Source: Bacillus sp. FJAT-27245 (GTDB taxonomy: Bacteria > Bacillota > Bacilli > Bacillales > Cytobacillaceae). From it: DNA of 33,820 bases. Positions 18,101 to 31,743 of this stretch are shown piece by piece (position 1 is the stretch's first letter; every line of letters begins with the position of its first letter). Position numbers and translations under genes: made by a program. The notes below the pieces were generated by a model. That model saw only the letters and a list, made by a program, of their open reading frames with translations. It was not told where the DNA came from and made no database searches. The stretch covers positions 15,636-49,455 of the forward strand of contig NZ_LIGI01000001.1 in assembly GCF_001273955.1 (NCBI RefSeq). The letters run 5' to 3'.

Positions 18101-18719
18101 CATCCAGGGCGAAGTCGAATCTAGGACATATACAGCGCCTTATACAGCAAGACTCAAGGTCCAAGTCAACGACAGGGTTGAACGCGGCCAAGACCTTACT
18201 GAAGGGTCGATTGATCCGAAAGAGCTTCTAAAGATAACCGATGTCGGCACTGTGCAGGAGTACCTGCTTCTTGAAGTACAAAAGGTATATCGGATGCAGG
18301 GTGTAGAAATCGGCGATAAGCACATTGAAGTGATGGTCCGCCAGATGCTTCGTAAGATCAGGATCATCGATGCTGGTGAAACAGATGTCCTTCCGGGAAT
18401 GCTTCTCGATATTCATCAGTTTACCGATGCGAATGAAAAGGCGTTGTCGAACGGCAAAATGCCGGCAACCGGCCGTCCGGTCCTGCTCGGTATCACGAAG
18501 GCTTCACTTGAAACGGATTCCTTCCTTTCAGCGGCATCCTTCCAGGAAACAACACGGGTGCTTACCGACGCTGCCATCAAGGGCAAGCGTGATGAGCTTC
18601 TCGGCTTGAAGGAAAACGTCATTATCGGAAAGCTCATCCCTGCTGGAACAGGAATGCAGCGTTACCGTAAGGCGGAACCGGTGATCCAAGAGGAAGAAGA
18701 AGGTATTACAATCGAATAA
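15126..18719 (+). CDS. rpoC: DNA-directed RNA polymerase subunit beta'
   Basis: Beta' carries the catalytic centre of RNA polymerase. The 1197-residue product has the N-terminal zinc site C60/C62/C75/C78, the Mg-binding NADFDGD at 447-453, and the second zinc site built from DDDCGTDRG and [15 protein letters not shown]. The trigger-loop and bridge-helix region continues to the conserved [20 protein letters not shown]. The start is TTG 15126, with GGGAGGT seven bases upstream, matching the B. subtilis N-terminus LDVNNFEYM. Length is normal and no insertion was seen. A strong terminator follows. Confidence 0.98.
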   Translation: MLDVNNFEYMKIGLASPDKIRSWSFGEVKKPETINYRTLKPEKDGLFCERIFGPTKDWECHCGKYKRVRYKGVVCDRCGVEVTRAKVRRERMGHIELAAPVSHIWYFKGIPSRMGLVLDMSPRALEEVIYFASYVVTESGDTALEKKQLLSEKEYRAYREKYGNKFQASMGAEAIRKLLQDIDLNKEADSLKEELKTAQGQRRTRAIKRLEVLEAFRGSGNEPSWMVLDVLPVIPPELRPMVQLDGGRFATSDLNDLYRRVINRNNRLKRLLDLGAPSIIVQNEKRMLQEAVDALIDNGRRGRPVTGPGNRPLKSLSHMLKGKQGRFRQNLLGKRVDYSGRSVIVVGPNLKMYQCGLPKEMALELFKPFVMKELVEKGLAHNIKSAKRKIERVQPEVWDVLEEVIREHPVLLNRAPTLHRLGIQAFEPTLVEGRAIRLHPLVCTAYNADFDGDQMAVHVPLSAEAQAEARLLMLAAQNILNPKDGKPVVTPSQDMVLGNYYLTLEREGAIGEGMVFKDTNEALIAYQNGYVHLHTRVAVNAGSLNNETFTEEQNKQLLMTTVGKLIFNEILPKSFPYINEPTKHNLEVKTPEKYFVEKGADVRALIKEMPLVEPFKKKILGNIIAEVFKRFKITETSKMLDRMKDLGFKYSTKAGITVGVADIVVLGEKEEILADAQSRVDNVQKQFRRGLITEDERYDRVISIWSQAKDTIQGKLMQSLNKTNPIFMMSDSGARGNASNFTQLAGMRGMMANPAGRIIELPIKSSFREGLTVLEYFISTHGARKGLADTALKTADSGYLTRRLVDVAQDVIVRDDDCGTDRGLRIRALKDGTEVIESLEERLIGRYARRNIKHPETGEIIVPENGLITEDLAVEVTKAGVEEVQIRSAFTCNTRHGVCKKCYGRNLATGQEVEVGEAVGIIAAQSIGEPGTQLTMRTFHTGGVAGDDITQGLPRIQELFEARNPKGQAVIAELEGVVVGINEGRDRQQEIVIQGEVESRTYTAPYTARLKVQVNDRVERGQDLTEGSIDPKELLKITDVGTVQEYLLLEVQKVYRMQGVEIGDKHIEVMVRQMLRKIRIIDAGETDVLPGMLLDIHQFTDANEKALSNGKMPATGRPVLLGITKASLETDSFLSAASFQETTRVLTDAAIKGKRDELLGLKENVIIGKLIPAGTGMQRYRKAEPVIQEEEEGITIE

Positions 18720-18745
18720 GAAGGCCCAGTGCCTCATTATTTCCA

Positions 18746-18782
18746 AAGACGGCACCAGTCGAAAGCCTGGTGCCGTTTTTAA
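18746..18782 (+). terminator. Strong intrinsic terminator after rpoC
   Basis: ACGGCACCAG (18749-18758) pairs perfectly with CTGGTGCCGT (18767-18776), with an 8-base loop, flanking A residues and a T run. It separates rpoB-rpoC from the str group. Confidence 0.93.
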
Positions 18783-18815
18783 AGATTTATTTTATAAAAA
18801 ATACAGCAAGATTAG

Positions 18816-18844
18816 TTGACATCCATTTTTTATGATGGTAATAT
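18816..18844 (+). promoter_or_regulatory. Extended -10 promoter of rplGB and the str group
   Basis: TTGACA (18816-18821), a 17-base spacer and TAATAT (18839-18844), preceded by TGG (18836-18838). It has the same design as the rplJ and rpoB promoters and lies 47 bases upstream of the rplGB start. Confidence 0.75.
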
Positions 18845-18890
18845 AGCAAAGGTGCTCCTATTCACCCTGTAACTTTGGAGGATATGAACG

Positions 18891-19662
<772 letters not shown>

Positions 19663-19706
19663 TCGTTGAACACTAAATAGAAGATTTTCTGAAAGGAGGA
19701 AAAAAT

Positions 19707-20177
19707 ATGCCTCGTAAAGGTCCTGTTGCAAAAAGAGACGTTTTGCCAGATCCGCTTTACAATTCTAAGCTAGTTACCCGCCTGATCAACAAAATGATGA
19801 TCGACGGTAAGAGAGGTACATCCCAGGCAATTCTTTACAACGCATTCGATATCATCCGTGAACGTTCTGGAAAAGAACCAATGGAAGTATTTGATGCTGC
19901 ACTAAAGAATATCATGCCTGTACTTGAAGTAAGAGCACGCCGTGTTGGTGGTGCGAACTACCAGGTTCCAGTTGAGGTGCGCCCAGACCGACGCACTACA
20001 CTTGGACTCCGCTGGTTGGTGAACTACGCAAGGCTTCGTGGCGAAAAGACAATGGAACAGCGTCTTGCCAATGAAATCCTTGATGCAGCAAACAACACTG
20101 GCGCATCTGTCAAGAAGCGTGAAGACACACATAAAATGGCTGAAGCCAACAAAGCATTCGCACACTACCGCTGGTAG
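19707..20177 (+). CDS. rpsG: 30S ribosomal protein S7
   Basis: S7 is a primary 16S rRNA-binding protein that organises the 30S head. The 156-residue product starts [16 protein letters not shown] and contains the conserved [17 protein letters not shown] block, ending AFAHYRW. AAGGAGG precedes the ATG. The 44-base gap from rpsL indicates co-transcription. S7 is the translational repressor of the str operon in E. coli; whether that holds here is unknown. Confidence 0.98.
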   Translation: MPRKGPVAKRDVLPDPLYNSKLVTRLINKMMIDGKRGTSQAILYNAFDIIRERSGKEPMEVFDAALKNIMPVLEVRARRVGGANYQVPVEVRPDRRTTLGLRWLVNYARLRGEKTMEQRLANEILDAANNTGASVKKREDTHKMAEANKAFAHYRW

Positions 20178-20187
20178 AATAAAAAAG

Positions 20188-20261
20188 TTTAAGCGCCCGC
20201 GATGGGCCCTTAAACCAGACAAGCTATATAGAACCTTACCTGGCCGGGGAATCTTCCCGGC
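20188..20261 (+). other. Two hairpins in the rpsG-fusA gap
   Basis: TTTAAG and GCCC (20188-20198) pair with GGGC and CTTAAA (20204-20214), with one C-C mismatch. GCCGGG (20243-20248) pairs with CCCGGC (20256-20261). No T run follows either one. They sit 70 or more bases before the fusA start and may regulate or process the mRNA. Confidence 0.6.
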
Positions 20262-20331
20262 TTCAGGCACGGTTGGTGCAAGCTTGCAGACGAATCTTTA
20301 AAACACTCATACAAGGAAGGAGAAAGACCCA

Positions 20332-22413
20332 ATGGCAAGAGAGTTCTCCTTGGAAAAAACTCGTAATATCGGGATTATGGCCCATATCGATGCGGGGAAG
20401 ACAACCACCACTGAACGTATCCTTTACTATACAGGGCGTATTCATAAACTGGGTGAAACTCACGAAGGTGCAGCCCAGATGGACTGGATGGAGCAGGAGC
20501 AAGAGCGTGGGATCACAATCACTTCCGCTGCAACAACCGCATCATGGAAGGACCACCGTGTAAACATCATTGACACACCAGGGCACGTAGACTTCACAGT
20601 TGAGGTAGAACGTTCACTGCGCGTACTTGATGGTGCGGTTACTGTCCTTGATGCCCAGTCGGGCGTTGAGCCTCAAACCGAAACTGTATGGCGCCAGGCA
20701 ACTACCTATGGCGTTCCTAGGATCGTATTTGTTAACAAAATGGATAAAATCGGTGCGGACTTCCTTTACTCTGTAGGCACATTGCGTGACCGCCTGCAAG
20801 CAAATGCACATCCAATCCAACTTCCGATTGGTGCTGAAGACCAATTCACAGGCATCATCGACCTTGTAGAAATGAAAGCTACTTTCTACGGCAATGATCT
20901 TGGAACTGACATTGAAGTCAGTGATATTCCAGAAGAATACCTTCCACAGGCTGAAGAATACCGTGAGAAGTTAATTGAAGCGGTTGCTGAGCTTGATGAA
21001 GAGCTTATGGAAAAATACCTTGGCGGAGAAGAGCTTACGAATGAAGAAATCAAAGCTGCCATCCGTAAGGGCACACTTTCTGTTGAATTCTACCCTGTTC
21101 TTTGCGGTACCGCATTTAAAAACAAGGGTGTTCAATTAATGCTTGACGCGGTAATCGACTATCTTCCGGCACCGACTGATGTTGCGGCAATTAAAGGGCA
21201 TCTGCCAGGCGATGAAGAAACAGTTGTTGAAAAGCACTCAAGCGATGAAGAGCCATTCGCTGCTCTTGCATTTAAGGTTATGACTGACCCTTATGTCGGT
21301 AAACTAACGTTCTTCCGTGTATACTCCGGTACTTTGGAATCTGGATCCTATGTCCAGAACTCAACTAAAGGTAAACGTGAGCGGATTGGACGTATCCTGC
21401 AAATGCATGCAAACAGCCGCCAGGAAATCTCGAAGGTATATTCCGGAGATATTGCTGCTGCAGTAGGTTTGAAGGATACCACTACAGGCGATACACTTTG
21501 TGACGAAAAGAACCCTGTTATTCTTGAGTCCATGAAGTTCCCTGAGCCAGTTATCCAGCTTTCTGTTGAACCTAAGTCAAAAGCAGACCAGGACAAAATG
21601 GCGACTGCGTTGCAAAAGCTCCAGGAAGAGGATCCTACATTCCGCGCCCATACTGACCAGGAAACTGGACAGGTTATTATCGCGGGTATGGGTGAGCTTC
21701 ACCTGGATGTCCTGATTGACAGGATGCGCCGTGAATTCAAGGTAGAAGCAAACGTGGGTGCTCCTCAGGTTGCCTACCGCGAAACATTCCGCGGATCAGC
21801 TCAGGTTGAAGGGAAATTTGCCCGTCAGTCTGGTGGACGCGGACAATACGGCCACGTTTGGATCGAGTTCTCACCAAACGAAGAAGGAAAAGGCTTTGAG
21901 TTCGAAAACGGAATCGTAGGCGGTGTCGTTCCACGTGAATACATCCCTGCTGTACAAGCTGGGCTTGAAGACGCGCTTGATAGAGGCGTACTTGCCGGTT
22001 ACCCGTTGGTAGACATCAAAGCTAGGCTTTTCGACGGTTCTTATCATGATGTTGACTCTTCCGAAATGGCGTTTAAGATTGCCGCTTCCATGGCACTTAA
22101 GAATGCTGCTTCGAAATGTAGCCCTGTAATCCTTGAGCCGGTCATGAAGGTAGAAGTAGTAATCCCAGAAGAATATCTTGGAGATATCATGGGACAAATC
22201 ACTTCCCGCCGCGGCCGTGTTGAAGGAATGGATGCAAGAGGAAATGCACAGGTAGTCCGCGCGATGGTTCCCCTATCAGAAATGTTTGGTTATGCAACTG
22301 CCCTTCGTTCTGGCACACAAGGCCGTGGAGTGTTCTCCATGCACTTTGACCATTATGAAGAAGTACCGAAATCCATCTCTGAGGAAATCATCAAAAAAAA
22401 TAAAGGTGAATAA
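20332..22413 (+). CDS. fusA: Elongation factor G
   Basis: EF-G is the GTPase that drives translocation and, with RRF, ribosome recycling. The 693-residue product has G1 AHIDAGKT (17-24), G3 DTPGHVDF and G4 NKMDK, followed by domains II-V including [13 protein letters not shown] (domain IV) and [14 protein letters not shown] (domain V). ATG 20332 follows AAGGAAGGAG. Length equals the Bacillus norm. A hairpin spans the stop codon. Confidence 0.98.
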   Translation: MAREFSLEKTRNIGIMAHIDAGKTTTTERILYYTGRIHKLGETHEGAAQMDWMEQEQERGITITSAATTASWKDHRVNIIDTPGHVDFTVEVERSLRVLDGAVTVLDAQSGVEPQTETVWRQATTYGVPRIVFVNKMDKIGADFLYSVGTLRDRLQANAHPIQLPIGAEDQFTGIIDLVEMKATFYGNDLGTDIEVSDIPEEYLPQAEEYREKLIEAVAELDEELMEKYLGGEELTNEEIKAAIRKGTLSVEFYPVLCGTAFKNKGVQLMLDAVIDYLPAPTDVAAIKGHLPGDEETVVEKHSSDEEPFAALAFKVMTDPYVGKLTFFRVYSGTLESGSYVQNSTKGKRERIGRILQMHANSRQEISKVYSGDIAAAVGLKDTTTGDTLCDEKNPVILESMKFPEPVIQLSVEPKSKADQDKMATALQKLQEEDPTFRAHTDQETGQVIIAGMGELHLDVLIDRMRREFKVEANVGAPQVAYRETFRGSAQVEGKFARQSGGRGQYGHVWIEFSPNEEGKGFEFENGIVGGVVPREYIPAVQAGLEDALDRGVLAGYPLVDIKARLFDGSYHDVDSSEMAFKIAASMALKNAASKCSPVILEPVMKVEVVIPEEYLGDIMGQITSRRGRVEGMDARGNAQVVRAMVPLSEMFGYATALRSGTQGRGVFSMHFDHYEEVPKSISEEIIKKNKGE

Positions 22414-22428
22414 TTGATTTTCACCTTT
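22402..22428 (+). other. Hairpin spanning the fusA stop codon
   Basis: AAAGGTGAA (22402-22410) pairs perfectly with TTCACCTTT (22420-22428); the loop starts with the TAA stop. No T run follows. The -35 of the predicted tuf promoter lies in the loop. Confidence 0.65.
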
Positions 22429-22442
22429 CAATCAAGTATAAC
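22414..22442 (+). promoter_or_regulatory. Candidate sigma-A-type promoter of tuf
   Basis: TTGATT (22414-22419), a 17-base spacer and TATAAC (22437-22442). The -35 starts just after the fusA stop. It could supply extra tuf mRNA in addition to read-through from fusA. Confidence 0.5.
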
Positions 22443-22457
22443 TACTATGTAAGCATA

Positions 22458-22485
22458 GGCTGGGTATGGCTTGCCATTCCCAGCC
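22458..22485 (+). other. Strong hairpin in the tuf leader
   Basis: GGCTGGG (22458-22464) pairs with CCCAGCC (22479-22485), and inside it ATGGC pairs with GCCAT (22466-22470, 22473-22477), with one T-T mismatch. The tail CCAAATAA is not T-rich, so it is not a terminator on this strand. It lies 43 bases before the tuf start. Confidence 0.75.
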
Positions 22486-22528
22486 CCAAATAATACTTAA
22501 CTTTTTAAAATTAAAGGAGGAAATCCTA

Positions 22529-23716
22529 ATGGGTAAAGCTAAATTCGACCGTTCCAAGCCACACGTTAACATTGGAACAATCGGTCACGTTGACCATGGT
22601 AAAACTACTTTGACTGCTGCAATCACAACTGTCCTTTCAAAAGCTGGCGGTGGGGAAGCACGCGGTTATGATCAAATCGACAACGCTCCAGAAGAAAAAG
22701 AGCGTGGAATCACAATCTCAACTTCTCACGTTGAGTATGAAACTGCTAACCGCCACTATGCACACGTTGACTGCCCAGGGCACGCTGACTATGTTAAAAA
22801 CATGATCACTGGCGCTGCTCAAATGGACGGCGGTATCCTAGTAGTATCCGCAACTGACGGCCCAATGCCACAAACTCGTGAGCATATCCTTCTTTCCCGT
22901 CAGGTAGGCGTTCCTTACCTTGTTGTATTCATGAACAAGTGCGACATGGTTGACGACGAAGAACTTCTTGAACTAGTTGAAATGGAAATCCGTGACCTTC
23001 TATCTGAATACGAGTTCCCTGGCGATGACACTCCAGTTATCAAAGGTTCTGCTCTTAAAGCTCTTGAAGGCGATGCTGCATGGGAAGCAAAAATCATCGA
23101 GCTTATGGATGCTGTTGACAGCTATATCCCAAATCCAGCACGTGACACTGAGAAGCCTTTCATGATGCCTGTTGAGGATGTATTCTCCATCACTGGCCGT
23201 GGAACAGTTGCTACTGGACGCGTAGAGCGCGGACAAGTAAAAGTTGGTGACATTGTTGAAATCGTTGGTTTCACTGAAGAGCCAAAATCTACAACTGTAA
23301 CTGGTGTAGAAATGTTCCGTAAGCTTCTTGACTATGCAGAAGCTGGAGACAACATCGGTGCGCTTCTTCGTGGCGTAGCGCGCGAAGATATCGAGCGTGG
23401 ACAAGTTTTGGCTAAGCCAAAGTCCATCACTCCGCACACAAAGTTCAAAGCTGAAGTTTACGTTTTGTCAAAAGAAGAAGGTGGACGCCATACTCCATTC
23501 TTCTCTAACTACCGCCCACAATTCTACTTCCGTACTTCTGACATTACAGGCATCTGTAACCTTCCAGAAGGCGTAGAAATGGTTATGCCTGGCGATAACA
23601 TCGAAATGTCAGTTGAGCTTATCGCTCCAGTCGCGATCGAAGAAGGAACTAAGTTCTCTATTCGTGAAGGCGGCCGTACAGTAGGCGCTGGCGTAGTTGC
23701 TTCTATCGTTGAATAA
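22529..23716 (+). CDS. tuf: Elongation factor Tu
   Basis: EF-Tu delivers aminoacyl-tRNA to the ribosomal A site with GTP. The 395-residue product has G1 GHVDHGKT (19-26), G3 DCPGHAD and G4 NKCD, then beta-barrel domains 2 and 3 with [17 protein letters not shown] and [22 protein letters not shown] 22529 follows AAAGGAGG. An in-frame ATG at 22466 would start inside the leader hairpin and add unrelated residues. A strong terminator follows. Confidence 0.98.
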   Translation: MGKAKFDRSKPHVNIGTIGHVDHGKTTLTAAITTVLSKAGGGEARGYDQIDNAPEEKERGITISTSHVEYETANRHYAHVDCPGHADYVKNMITGAAQMDGGILVVSATDGPMPQTREHILLSRQVGVPYLVVFMNKCDMVDDEELLELVEMEIRDLLSEYEFPGDDTPVIKGSALKALEGDAAWEAKIIELMDAVDSYIPNPARDTEKPFMMPVEDVFSITGRGTVATGRVERGQVKVGDIVEIVGFTEEPKSTTVTGVEMFRKLLDYAEAGDNIGALLRGVAREDIERGQVLAKPKSITPHTKFKAEVYVLSKEEGGRHTPFFSNYRPQFYFRTSDITGICNLPEGVEMVMPGDNIEMSVELIAPVAIEEGTKFSIREGGRTVGAGVVASIVE

Positions 23717-23726
23717 TTTTTCTGTA

Positions 23727-23761
23727 AAAAAACGGATGGGTGACGACCCATCCGTTTTTTA
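23727..23761 (+). terminator. Strong intrinsic terminator after tuf
   Basis: AACGGATGGGT (23731-23741) pairs perfectly with ACCCATCCGTT (23746-23756) around GACG, with A residues before and a T run after. It ends the str group. Confidence 0.95.
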
Positions 23762-23906
23762 TTGTTTTTAAAAAGCTGTATTTGATAAACGATTGCCGAC
23801 AAAAATCGAGTTCCTTCTATAATAATGTAAACAGGAAACGAGAAAAAGCTGGAACTTTCCAAAATAACTTTCAGTTTTACAACGGACTATAAAATAAAAG
23901 AAAACA

Positions 23907-23935
23907 TTGCAATCACCGTACCATGCCGCTATAAT
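23907..23935 (+). promoter_or_regulatory. Upstream sigma-A-type promoter of the S10 operon
   Basis: TTGCAA (23907-23912), a 17-base spacer and consensus TATAAT (23930-23935). It is the first of two well-formed promoters in the tuf-rpsJ gap. A weaker TATAAT at 23818-23823, with TTGCCG at a 19-base spacing, lies further upstream. Confidence 0.7.
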
Positions 23936-23974
23936 AGTAAAAGTGCGCAAAACATAAAAAACACTTGAATGTTA

Positions 23975-24003
23975 TTGCGTTTGAGTGATGTTTTATGTAT
24001 AAT
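23975..24003 (+). promoter_or_regulatory. Downstream sigma-A-type promoter of the S10 operon
   Basis: TTGCGT (23975-23980), a 17-base spacer and consensus TATAAT (23998-24003), exactly 68 bases downstream of the first promoter. It would start RNA near 24010. Confidence 0.72.
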
Positions 24004-24009
24004 AGACAA

Positions 24010-24445
<436 letters not shown>

Positions 24446-24480
24446 ACATCATAAATAAACTTATTCAGGAGGTGTGACGA

Positions 24481-25107
24481 ATGACCAAAGGAATCTTAGG
24501 AAGAAAGATTGGTATGACTCAAGTGTTTGCTGAAAACGGCGATTTAATTCCTGTAACAGTTATTGAGGCGGCTGCCAACGTTGTCCTTCAAAAGAAGACT
24601 GTTGAAAACGACGGTTATGAGGCTGTCCAGATCGGTTTTGAAGACAAACGTGAAAAGCTTGCCAATAAGCCTGAAAAAGGGCATGTTGCCAAAGCGAACA
24701 CTGCTCCTAAGCGCTTCATTCGCGAATTCCGCGGAGTAGACTTGGCAGCATATGAAGTTGGTCAGGAAGTCAAAGTTGATATTTTTGCAGAAGGCGACAT
24801 CGTGGATGTTACCGGAGTATCGAAAGGTAAAGGATTCCAGGGCTCTATCAAGCGCCACGGTCAATCCCGCGGCCCAATGTCCCACGGTTCCCGCTACCAT
24901 CGCCGCCCAGGTTCCATGGGACCAGTTGCCCCGAACCGCGTATTCAAAGGCAAAGCATTGCCAGGACGCATGGGTGGAGAAGTAATTACAGTTCAAAACC
25001 TTGAAATTGTAAAAGTAGATACAGAGCGCAATCTGCTTCTTGTAAAGGGCAACGTGCCTGGAGCCAGGAAAGCAATGATCAAAATTAAAAGTGCGGTAAA
25101 AGCATAG
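24481..25107 (+). CDS. rplC: 50S ribosomal protein L3
   Basis: L3 is an early-assembling 50S protein that reaches the peptidyl-transferase centre. The 208-residue product begins [16 protein letters not shown] and contains [20 protein letters not shown] and [14 protein letters not shown], both signatures. AGGAGGTG precedes the ATG. It follows rpsJ by 35 bases. No changes of note. Confidence 0.98.
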   Translation: MTKGILGRKIGMTQVFAENGDLIPVTVIEAAANVVLQKKTVENDGYEAVQIGFEDKREKLANKPEKGHVAKANTAPKRFIREFRGVDLAAYEVGQEVKVDIFAEGDIVDVTGVSKGKGFQGSIKRHGQSRGPMSHGSRYHRRPGSMGPVAPNRVFKGKALPGRMGGEVITVQNLEIVKVDTERNLLLVKGNVPGARKAMIKIKSAVKA

Positions 25108-25135
25108 GACTTCTTAAGAAAGGAGGAACAAAGGA

Positions 25136-25759
25136 ATGCCAAAAGTAGCATTATTTAACCAAAACGGTTCCCAAGTTGGGGAAATCGAACTTAATGATAC
25201 AGTTTTCGGCATTGAGCCAAACCAGCATGTGCTTTTCGAAGCTATTCTGATGCAAAGGGCTTCAATGCGCCAGGGAACACACAAAACAAAAATTCGTTCT
25301 GAAGTAGCCGGCGGCGGACGCAAGCCGTGGAGACAAAAAGGAACAGGCCGTGCGCGCCAGGGATCAATCCGCTCACCACAATGGAAAGGCGGCGGTACAG
25401 TTTTCGGTCCGGTGCCACGCAGCTACAGCTACAAATTGCCAAGGAAAGTACGCAGGCTTGCGATTAAGTCAGCCCTTTCCACAAAGGTACTTGAAGAAAA
25501 CATCGTGGTACTTGAAAGCCTTGCTTTCGAAGGGCCAAAAACAAAAGATTTCGTGAACGTCCTAAAAGGACTTTCCGTAGAAAAGAAAGCACTTGTTGTA
25601 ACTGCTGACCTTGATGAAAACGTAGCATTGTCTGCAAGGAACATTCCTGGCGTTACTGTAGTAGCGGCCAACGGCATCAATGTCGTGGATGTCCTTAACC
25701 ATGACAAGCTAATCATCACCAAAGCAGCGGTTGAAAAAGTAGAGGAGGTGCTTGCATAA
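25136..25759 (+). CDS. rplD: 50S ribosomal protein L4
   Basis: L4 lines the nascent peptide exit tunnel. The 207-residue product has the long basic tunnel loop around [19 protein letters not shown] (about 62-80), the site where macrolide-resistance changes arise; the sequence looks wild type. AAAGGAGG precedes the ATG. The stop overlaps the rplW start by one base (TAATG), so translation is probably coupled. Confidence 0.98.
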   Translation: MPKVALFNQNGSQVGEIELNDTVFGIEPNQHVLFEAILMQRASMRQGTHKTKIRSEVAGGGRKPWRQKGTGRARQGSIRSPQWKGGGTVFGPVPRSYSYKLPRKVRRLAIKSALSTKVLEENIVVLESLAFEGPKTKDFVNVLKGLSVEKKALVVTADLDENVALSARNIPGVTVVAANGINVVDVLNHDKLIITKAAVEKVEEVLA

Positions 25760-26043
25760 TGGATGCACGCGATGTTATTAAGCGCCCCGTTATCACCGAA
25801 CGTTCTACTGATTTGATGGCTGAGAAGAAATACACGTTCGAAGTTGACGTTAGAGCCAATAAAACACAAGTAAAAGACGCTGTGGAAAAAATCTTTGGCG
25901 TTGATGTTGAGAAAGTAAACATCATGAACTACAAAGGTAAATTCAAGCGCATGGGCAAGTTTGGCGGATACACAAACAAACGCCGCAAGGCTATTGTTAA
26001 GCTGACTGCCGACAGCAAAGAAATCGAAATTTTTGAATCCTAG
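25759..26043 (+). CDS. rplW: 50S ribosomal protein L23
   Basis: L23 sits at the exit of the peptide tunnel and docks trigger factor and SRP. The 94-residue product shows [16 protein letters not shown] and the conserved [14 protein letters not shown]. The start overlaps the rplD stop by one base, with AGAGGAGGTG upstream inside rplD. Confidence 0.97.
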   Translation: MDARDVIKRPVITERSTDLMAEKKYTFEVDVRANKTQVKDAVEKIFGVDVEKVNIMNYKGKFKRMGKFGGYTNKRRKAIVKLTADSKEIEIFES

Positions 26044-26050
26044 AATTTAA

Positions 26051-26902
<852 letters not shown>

Positions 26903-26912
26903 CGTGATTGAA

Positions 26913-26937
26913 CTACGGTTCAGAAACCGAACCGTAG
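26913..26937 (+). other. 9-bp perfect hairpin between rplB and rpsS
   Basis: CTACGGTTC (26913-26921) pairs with GAACCGTAG (26929-26937) around AGAAACC. No T run follows. It lies between two genes of one operon, so it may block 3'-5' decay, guide processing or modulate rpsS translation. Confidence 0.65.
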
Positions 26938-26962
26938 AACGGTCTCGAAGGGAGGTACCCAC

Positions 26963-27238
26963 ATGGGTCGCAGTTTGAAAAAAGGACCTTTTGTTGATGA
27001 TCATCTACTTAAAAAGGTCGAAAACCTTGGTGCTGACAGCAAGCATGTAATCAAAACTTGGTCACGCCGTTCAACAATTTTCCCACAATTCATTGGCCAC
27101 ACAATCGCTGTGTACGATGGACGGAAACATGTACCAGTATATGTCACTGAAGACATGGTAGGACACAAGCTTGGAGAATTCGCTCCGACACGTGCTTATA
27201 AAGGCCATGGCAATGACGATAAGAAAACCAGACGTTAA
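26963..27238 (+). CDS. rpsS: 30S ribosomal protein S19
   Basis: S19 is a 30S head protein that contacts S13 and the A-site tRNA region. The 91-residue product begins [19 protein letters not shown] and contains [19 protein letters not shown], both diagnostic. GGGAGGT precedes the ATG. Its stop is followed by rplV after 20 bases. Confidence 0.98.
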   Translation: MGRSLKKGPFVDDHLLKKVENLGADSKHVIKTWSRRSTIFPQFIGHTIAVYDGRKHVPVYVTEDMVGHKLGEFAPTRAYKGHGNDDKKTRR

Positions 27239-27258
27239 TGAGAGGAGGGCATCACATC

Positions 27259-27600
27259 ATGCAAGCTAAAGCTGTTGCAAGAACAGTCCGTATTGCTCCT
27301 CGTAAAGCTCGTTTAGTCGTAGATTTAATTCGAGGAAAGCAAGTTGGCGAAGCGGTAGCCATTTTAACTTTGACTCCAAAGGCTGCTTCTCCAATCGTTG
27401 AAAAAGTATTGAAGTCTGCTATGGCAAATGCAGAACACAACTATGAAATGGACGTTAACAATCTTGTGGTTGAGCAAGCATACGTTGACGAAGGGCCGAC
27501 ACTGAAGCGTTTCCGCCCGCGTGCACAAGGCCGTGCCAGCGCGATTAACAAGCGTACGAGCCACATCACAATCGTTCTATCAGAAAAGAAGGAGGGATAA
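27259..27600 (+). CDS. rplV: 50S ribosomal protein L22
   Basis: L22 runs along the exit tunnel with a long beta-hairpin. The 113-residue product begins [20 protein letters not shown] and contains [19 protein letters not shown], the hairpin tip region. ATG 27259 has GAGGAGGGC eight bases upstream and matches family length. An ATG at 27238, overlapping the rpsS stop, would add 7 residues without its own SD. Confidence 0.96.
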   Translation: MQAKAVARTVRIAPRKARLVVDLIRGKQVGEAVAILTLTPKAASPIVEKVLKSAMANAEHNYEMDVNNLVVEQAYVDEGPTLKRFRPRAQGRASAINKRTSHITIVLSEKKEG

Positions 27601-27603
27601 TTA

Positions 27604-28890
<1,287 letters not shown>

Positions 28891-28909
28891 TTGAGAGGAG
28901 GTCCGCCTA

Positions 28910-29173
28910 ATGAGCGAACGCAACCAACGCAAAGTTTACACCGGACGCGTGGTTTCCGACAAAATGGATAAGACTGTTACTGTTCTTGTCGAGACACACA
29001 AAAAGCATCCTCTTTATGGTAAACGCGTTAAATACTCTAAAAAGTTTAAGGCGCATGATGAGCAGAACCAAGCAAAGATTGGTGATGTTGTACGCATCAT
29101 GGAAACTCGCCCGCTTTCGGCTACAAAACGCTTCCGACTTGTAGAAGTGATTGAAAAAGCAGTTATTATTTAA
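28910..29173 (+). CDS. rpsQ: 30S ribosomal protein S17
   Basis: S17 is an OB-fold protein that binds 16S rRNA early in assembly. The 87-residue product reads [20 protein letters not shown], with [19 protein letters not shown] and [20 protein letters not shown] as signatures. GAGAGGAGG precedes the ATG. A hairpin lies between it and rplN. Confidence 0.98.
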   Translation: MSERNQRKVYTGRVVSDKMDKTVTVLVETHKKHPLYGKRVKYSKKFKAHDEQNQAKIGDVVRIMETRPLSATKRFRLVEVIEKAVII

Positions 29174-29176
29174 TTG

Positions 29177-29581
<405 letters not shown>

Positions 29582-29635
29582 TTAGCAGTACTTGCAATAA
29601 ACCAATCTTAAATGCCTTTAAGGAGGTGCGCACAG

Positions 29636-29941
29636 ATGCATGTAAAAAAAGGTGACAAAGTAATGGTCATCTCTGGCAAGGATAAAGGCAAGACAGGAAC
29701 AATCCTCGAAGCTTATCCGAAGCAAAACCGTGTCCTCGTAGAGGGAGTCAATATCGTCAAGAAGCATTCAAAACCTTCCCAGGCGAATCCCCAGGGCGGC
29801 ATCAGCAGCCAGGAAGCACCTGTACACGTATCAAACGTTATGCCTATCGACAAGTCCGGAAAGCCTAGCCGTGTTGGCTACAAAGTTGTTGACGGTAAAA
29901 AAGTACGCGTAACAAAATCCGGTGAAGTATTAGATAAATAG
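29636..29941 (+). CDS. rplX: 50S ribosomal protein L24
   Basis: L24 starts 50S assembly and sits near the tunnel exit. The 101-residue product has the KOW motif [19 protein letters not shown] and the [14 protein letters not shown] block. ATG 29636 follows AAGGAGGTG and matches family length. An in-frame ATG at 29612 would place the SD inside the gene and was rejected. Confidence 0.97.
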   Translation: MHVKKGDKVMVISGKDKGKTGTILEAYPKQNRVLVEGVNIVKKHSKPSQANPQGGISSQEAPVHVSNVMPIDKSGKPSRVGYKVVDGKKVRVTKSGEVLDK

Positions 29942-29966
29942 TTCATAAAGAAGGGAGGTACAATAG

Positions 29967-30506
29967 ATGAACCGCCTAAAGGAAAAGTTTGTTAAAGAAA
30001 TTACTCCTGCTCTAGTGAGCAAGTTTAACTATAAATCTGTTATGCAGGTTCCTAAAGTAGAAAAAATCGTTGTTAACATGGGTGTTGGCGATGCAGTCGC
30101 AAACGCAAAAGCCTTGGACAATGCTGTTGAAGAACTTACAAGCATTACTGGCCAAAAGCCGGTCGTTACTCGCGCTAAAAAGTCTATCGCTGGCTTCCGC
30201 CTTCGTGAAGGTATGCCAATCGGAGCGAAAGTTACTTTGCGCGGTGAGCGTATGTACGAATTCCTGGACAAATTAATTTCAGTCTCTCTGCCACGGGTGC
30301 GCGACTTCCGCGGTATTTCCAAGAAAGCATTCGATGGCCGCGGCAACTACACTCTTGGTGTGAAAGAACAATTGATCTTCCCTGAAATTGATTACGATAA
30401 AGTAAGCAAGGTCCGTGGAATGGATATCGTTATTGTAACGACAGCCAACACTGACGAAGAAGCACGTGAACTTTTAACTCAGTTTGGAATGCCGTTCCAG
30501 AAGTAA
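29967..30506 (+). CDS. rplE: 50S ribosomal protein L5
   Basis: L5 binds 5S rRNA with L18 in the central protuberance. The 179-residue product contains [32 protein letters not shown] and the conserved [26 protein letters not shown] precedes the ATG. Length is the Bacillus norm. Confidence 0.98.
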   Translation: MNRLKEKFVKEITPALVSKFNYKSVMQVPKVEKIVVNMGVGDAVANAKALDNAVEELTSITGQKPVVTRAKKSIAGFRLREGMPIGAKVTLRGERMYEFLDKLISVSLPRVRDFRGISKKAFDGRGNYTLGVKEQLIFPEIDYDKVSKVRGMDIVIVTTANTDEEARELLTQFGMPFQK

Positions 30507-30716
<210 letters not shown>

Positions 30717-30745
30717 ACCCCAAGTCTGGGAAGGAGGTAAAAATA

Positions 30746-31144
30746 ATGGTCATGACAGATCCAATTGCAGATATGCTTACCCGCATTCGTAATGCGAACA
30801 TGGTTCGCCATGAAAAGCTGGAAGTACCTGCTTCCAATATCAAGAAAGAAATCGCTGAAATCCTTAAGCGTGAAGGTTTCGTGCGTGATGTTGAGCTGAT
30901 TGAAGACAATAAGCAGGGCATCATCCGTATCTTCCTTAAGTACGGTGCAAACAACGAGCGCGTTATTACCGGCCTTAAAAGGATTTCCAAGCCTGGCCTT
31001 CGTGTTTATGCAAAATCAACAGAAGTGCCTCGCGTACTGAACGGCCTTGGAATCGCCCTTGTTTCAACTTCACAAGGTGTCGTTACTGATAAAGAAGCCC
31101 GCGCAAAGCAAATCGGCGGAGAAGTACTCGCATACGTCTGGTAA
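30746..31144 (+). CDS. rpsH: 30S ribosomal protein S8
   Basis: S8 is a primary 16S rRNA-binding protein that represses the spc operon in E. coli. The 132-residue product begins [18 protein letters not shown] and ends with the conserved [27 protein letters not shown] precedes the ATG. I did not identify an S8-like mRNA site in this window. Confidence 0.98.
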   Translation: MVMTDPIADMLTRIRNANMVRHEKLEVPASNIKKEIAEILKREGFVRDVELIEDNKQGIIRIFLKYGANNERVITGLKRISKPGLRVYAKSTEVPRVLNGLGIALVSTSQGVVTDKEARAKQIGGEVLAYVW

Positions 31145-31174
31145 GAAGTTTTTGAATGAATGGAGGTGCACTAA

Positions 31175-31711
31175 ATGTCTCGCATAGGAAAAAAACCAAT
31201 CGAAATTCCAGCAGGAGTTACGGTTGCTCTAGATAATAACACTGTTACAGTAAAGGGCCCTAAAGGCGAATTGGTTCGTTCTTTCAGCCCTGAAATCAGC
31301 ATCCTTGTAGAAGATAACACCGTTACGATTACACGCCCTTCCGATGCAAAGGAAATCCGTGCCTTACATGGTACTACACGCGCTGTACTCGCCAACATGG
31401 TTGAAGGTGTTTCCAAAGGCTTCGAAAAGGGATTGGAGCTTGTAGGGGTTGGTTACCGTGCTTCCAAGCAAGGTAGCAAGCTTGTACTTAACGTTGGATA
31501 TTCCCACCCGGTCGAAATCGAGCCTGAAAAAGGACTTGAAATTGAAGTGCCTGCCAATACAAAGGTAATTGTGAAAGGCTACGACAAAGAACGTGTTGGA
31601 GCTCTTGCTGCAAACATCCGTGGCGTCCGTCCTCCAGAGCCTTACAAAGGCAAAGGGATTCGCTATGAAGGCGAAGTTGTCCGCCGTAAGGAAGGTAAAA
31701 AAGGTAAGTAA
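31175..31711 (+). CDS. rplF: 50S ribosomal protein L6
   Basis: L6 supports the factor-binding site near the sarcin-ricin loop. The 178-residue product begins [17 protein letters not shown] and ends with [19 protein letters not shown] and a basic tail, the family signature. TGGAGGTG precedes the ATG. Normal length with two alpha/beta domains. Confidence 0.98.
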   Translation: MSRIGKKPIEIPAGVTVALDNNTVTVKGPKGELVRSFSPEISILVEDNTVTITRPSDAKEIRALHGTTRAVLANMVEGVSKGFEKGLELVGVGYRASKQGSKLVLNVGYSHPVEIEPEKGLEIEVPANTKVIVKGYDKERVGALAANIRGVRPPEPYKGKGIRYEGEVVRRKEGKKGK

Positions 31712-31743
31712 TGCCGCATAGTAATACGAAAGGAGTGACGTAA

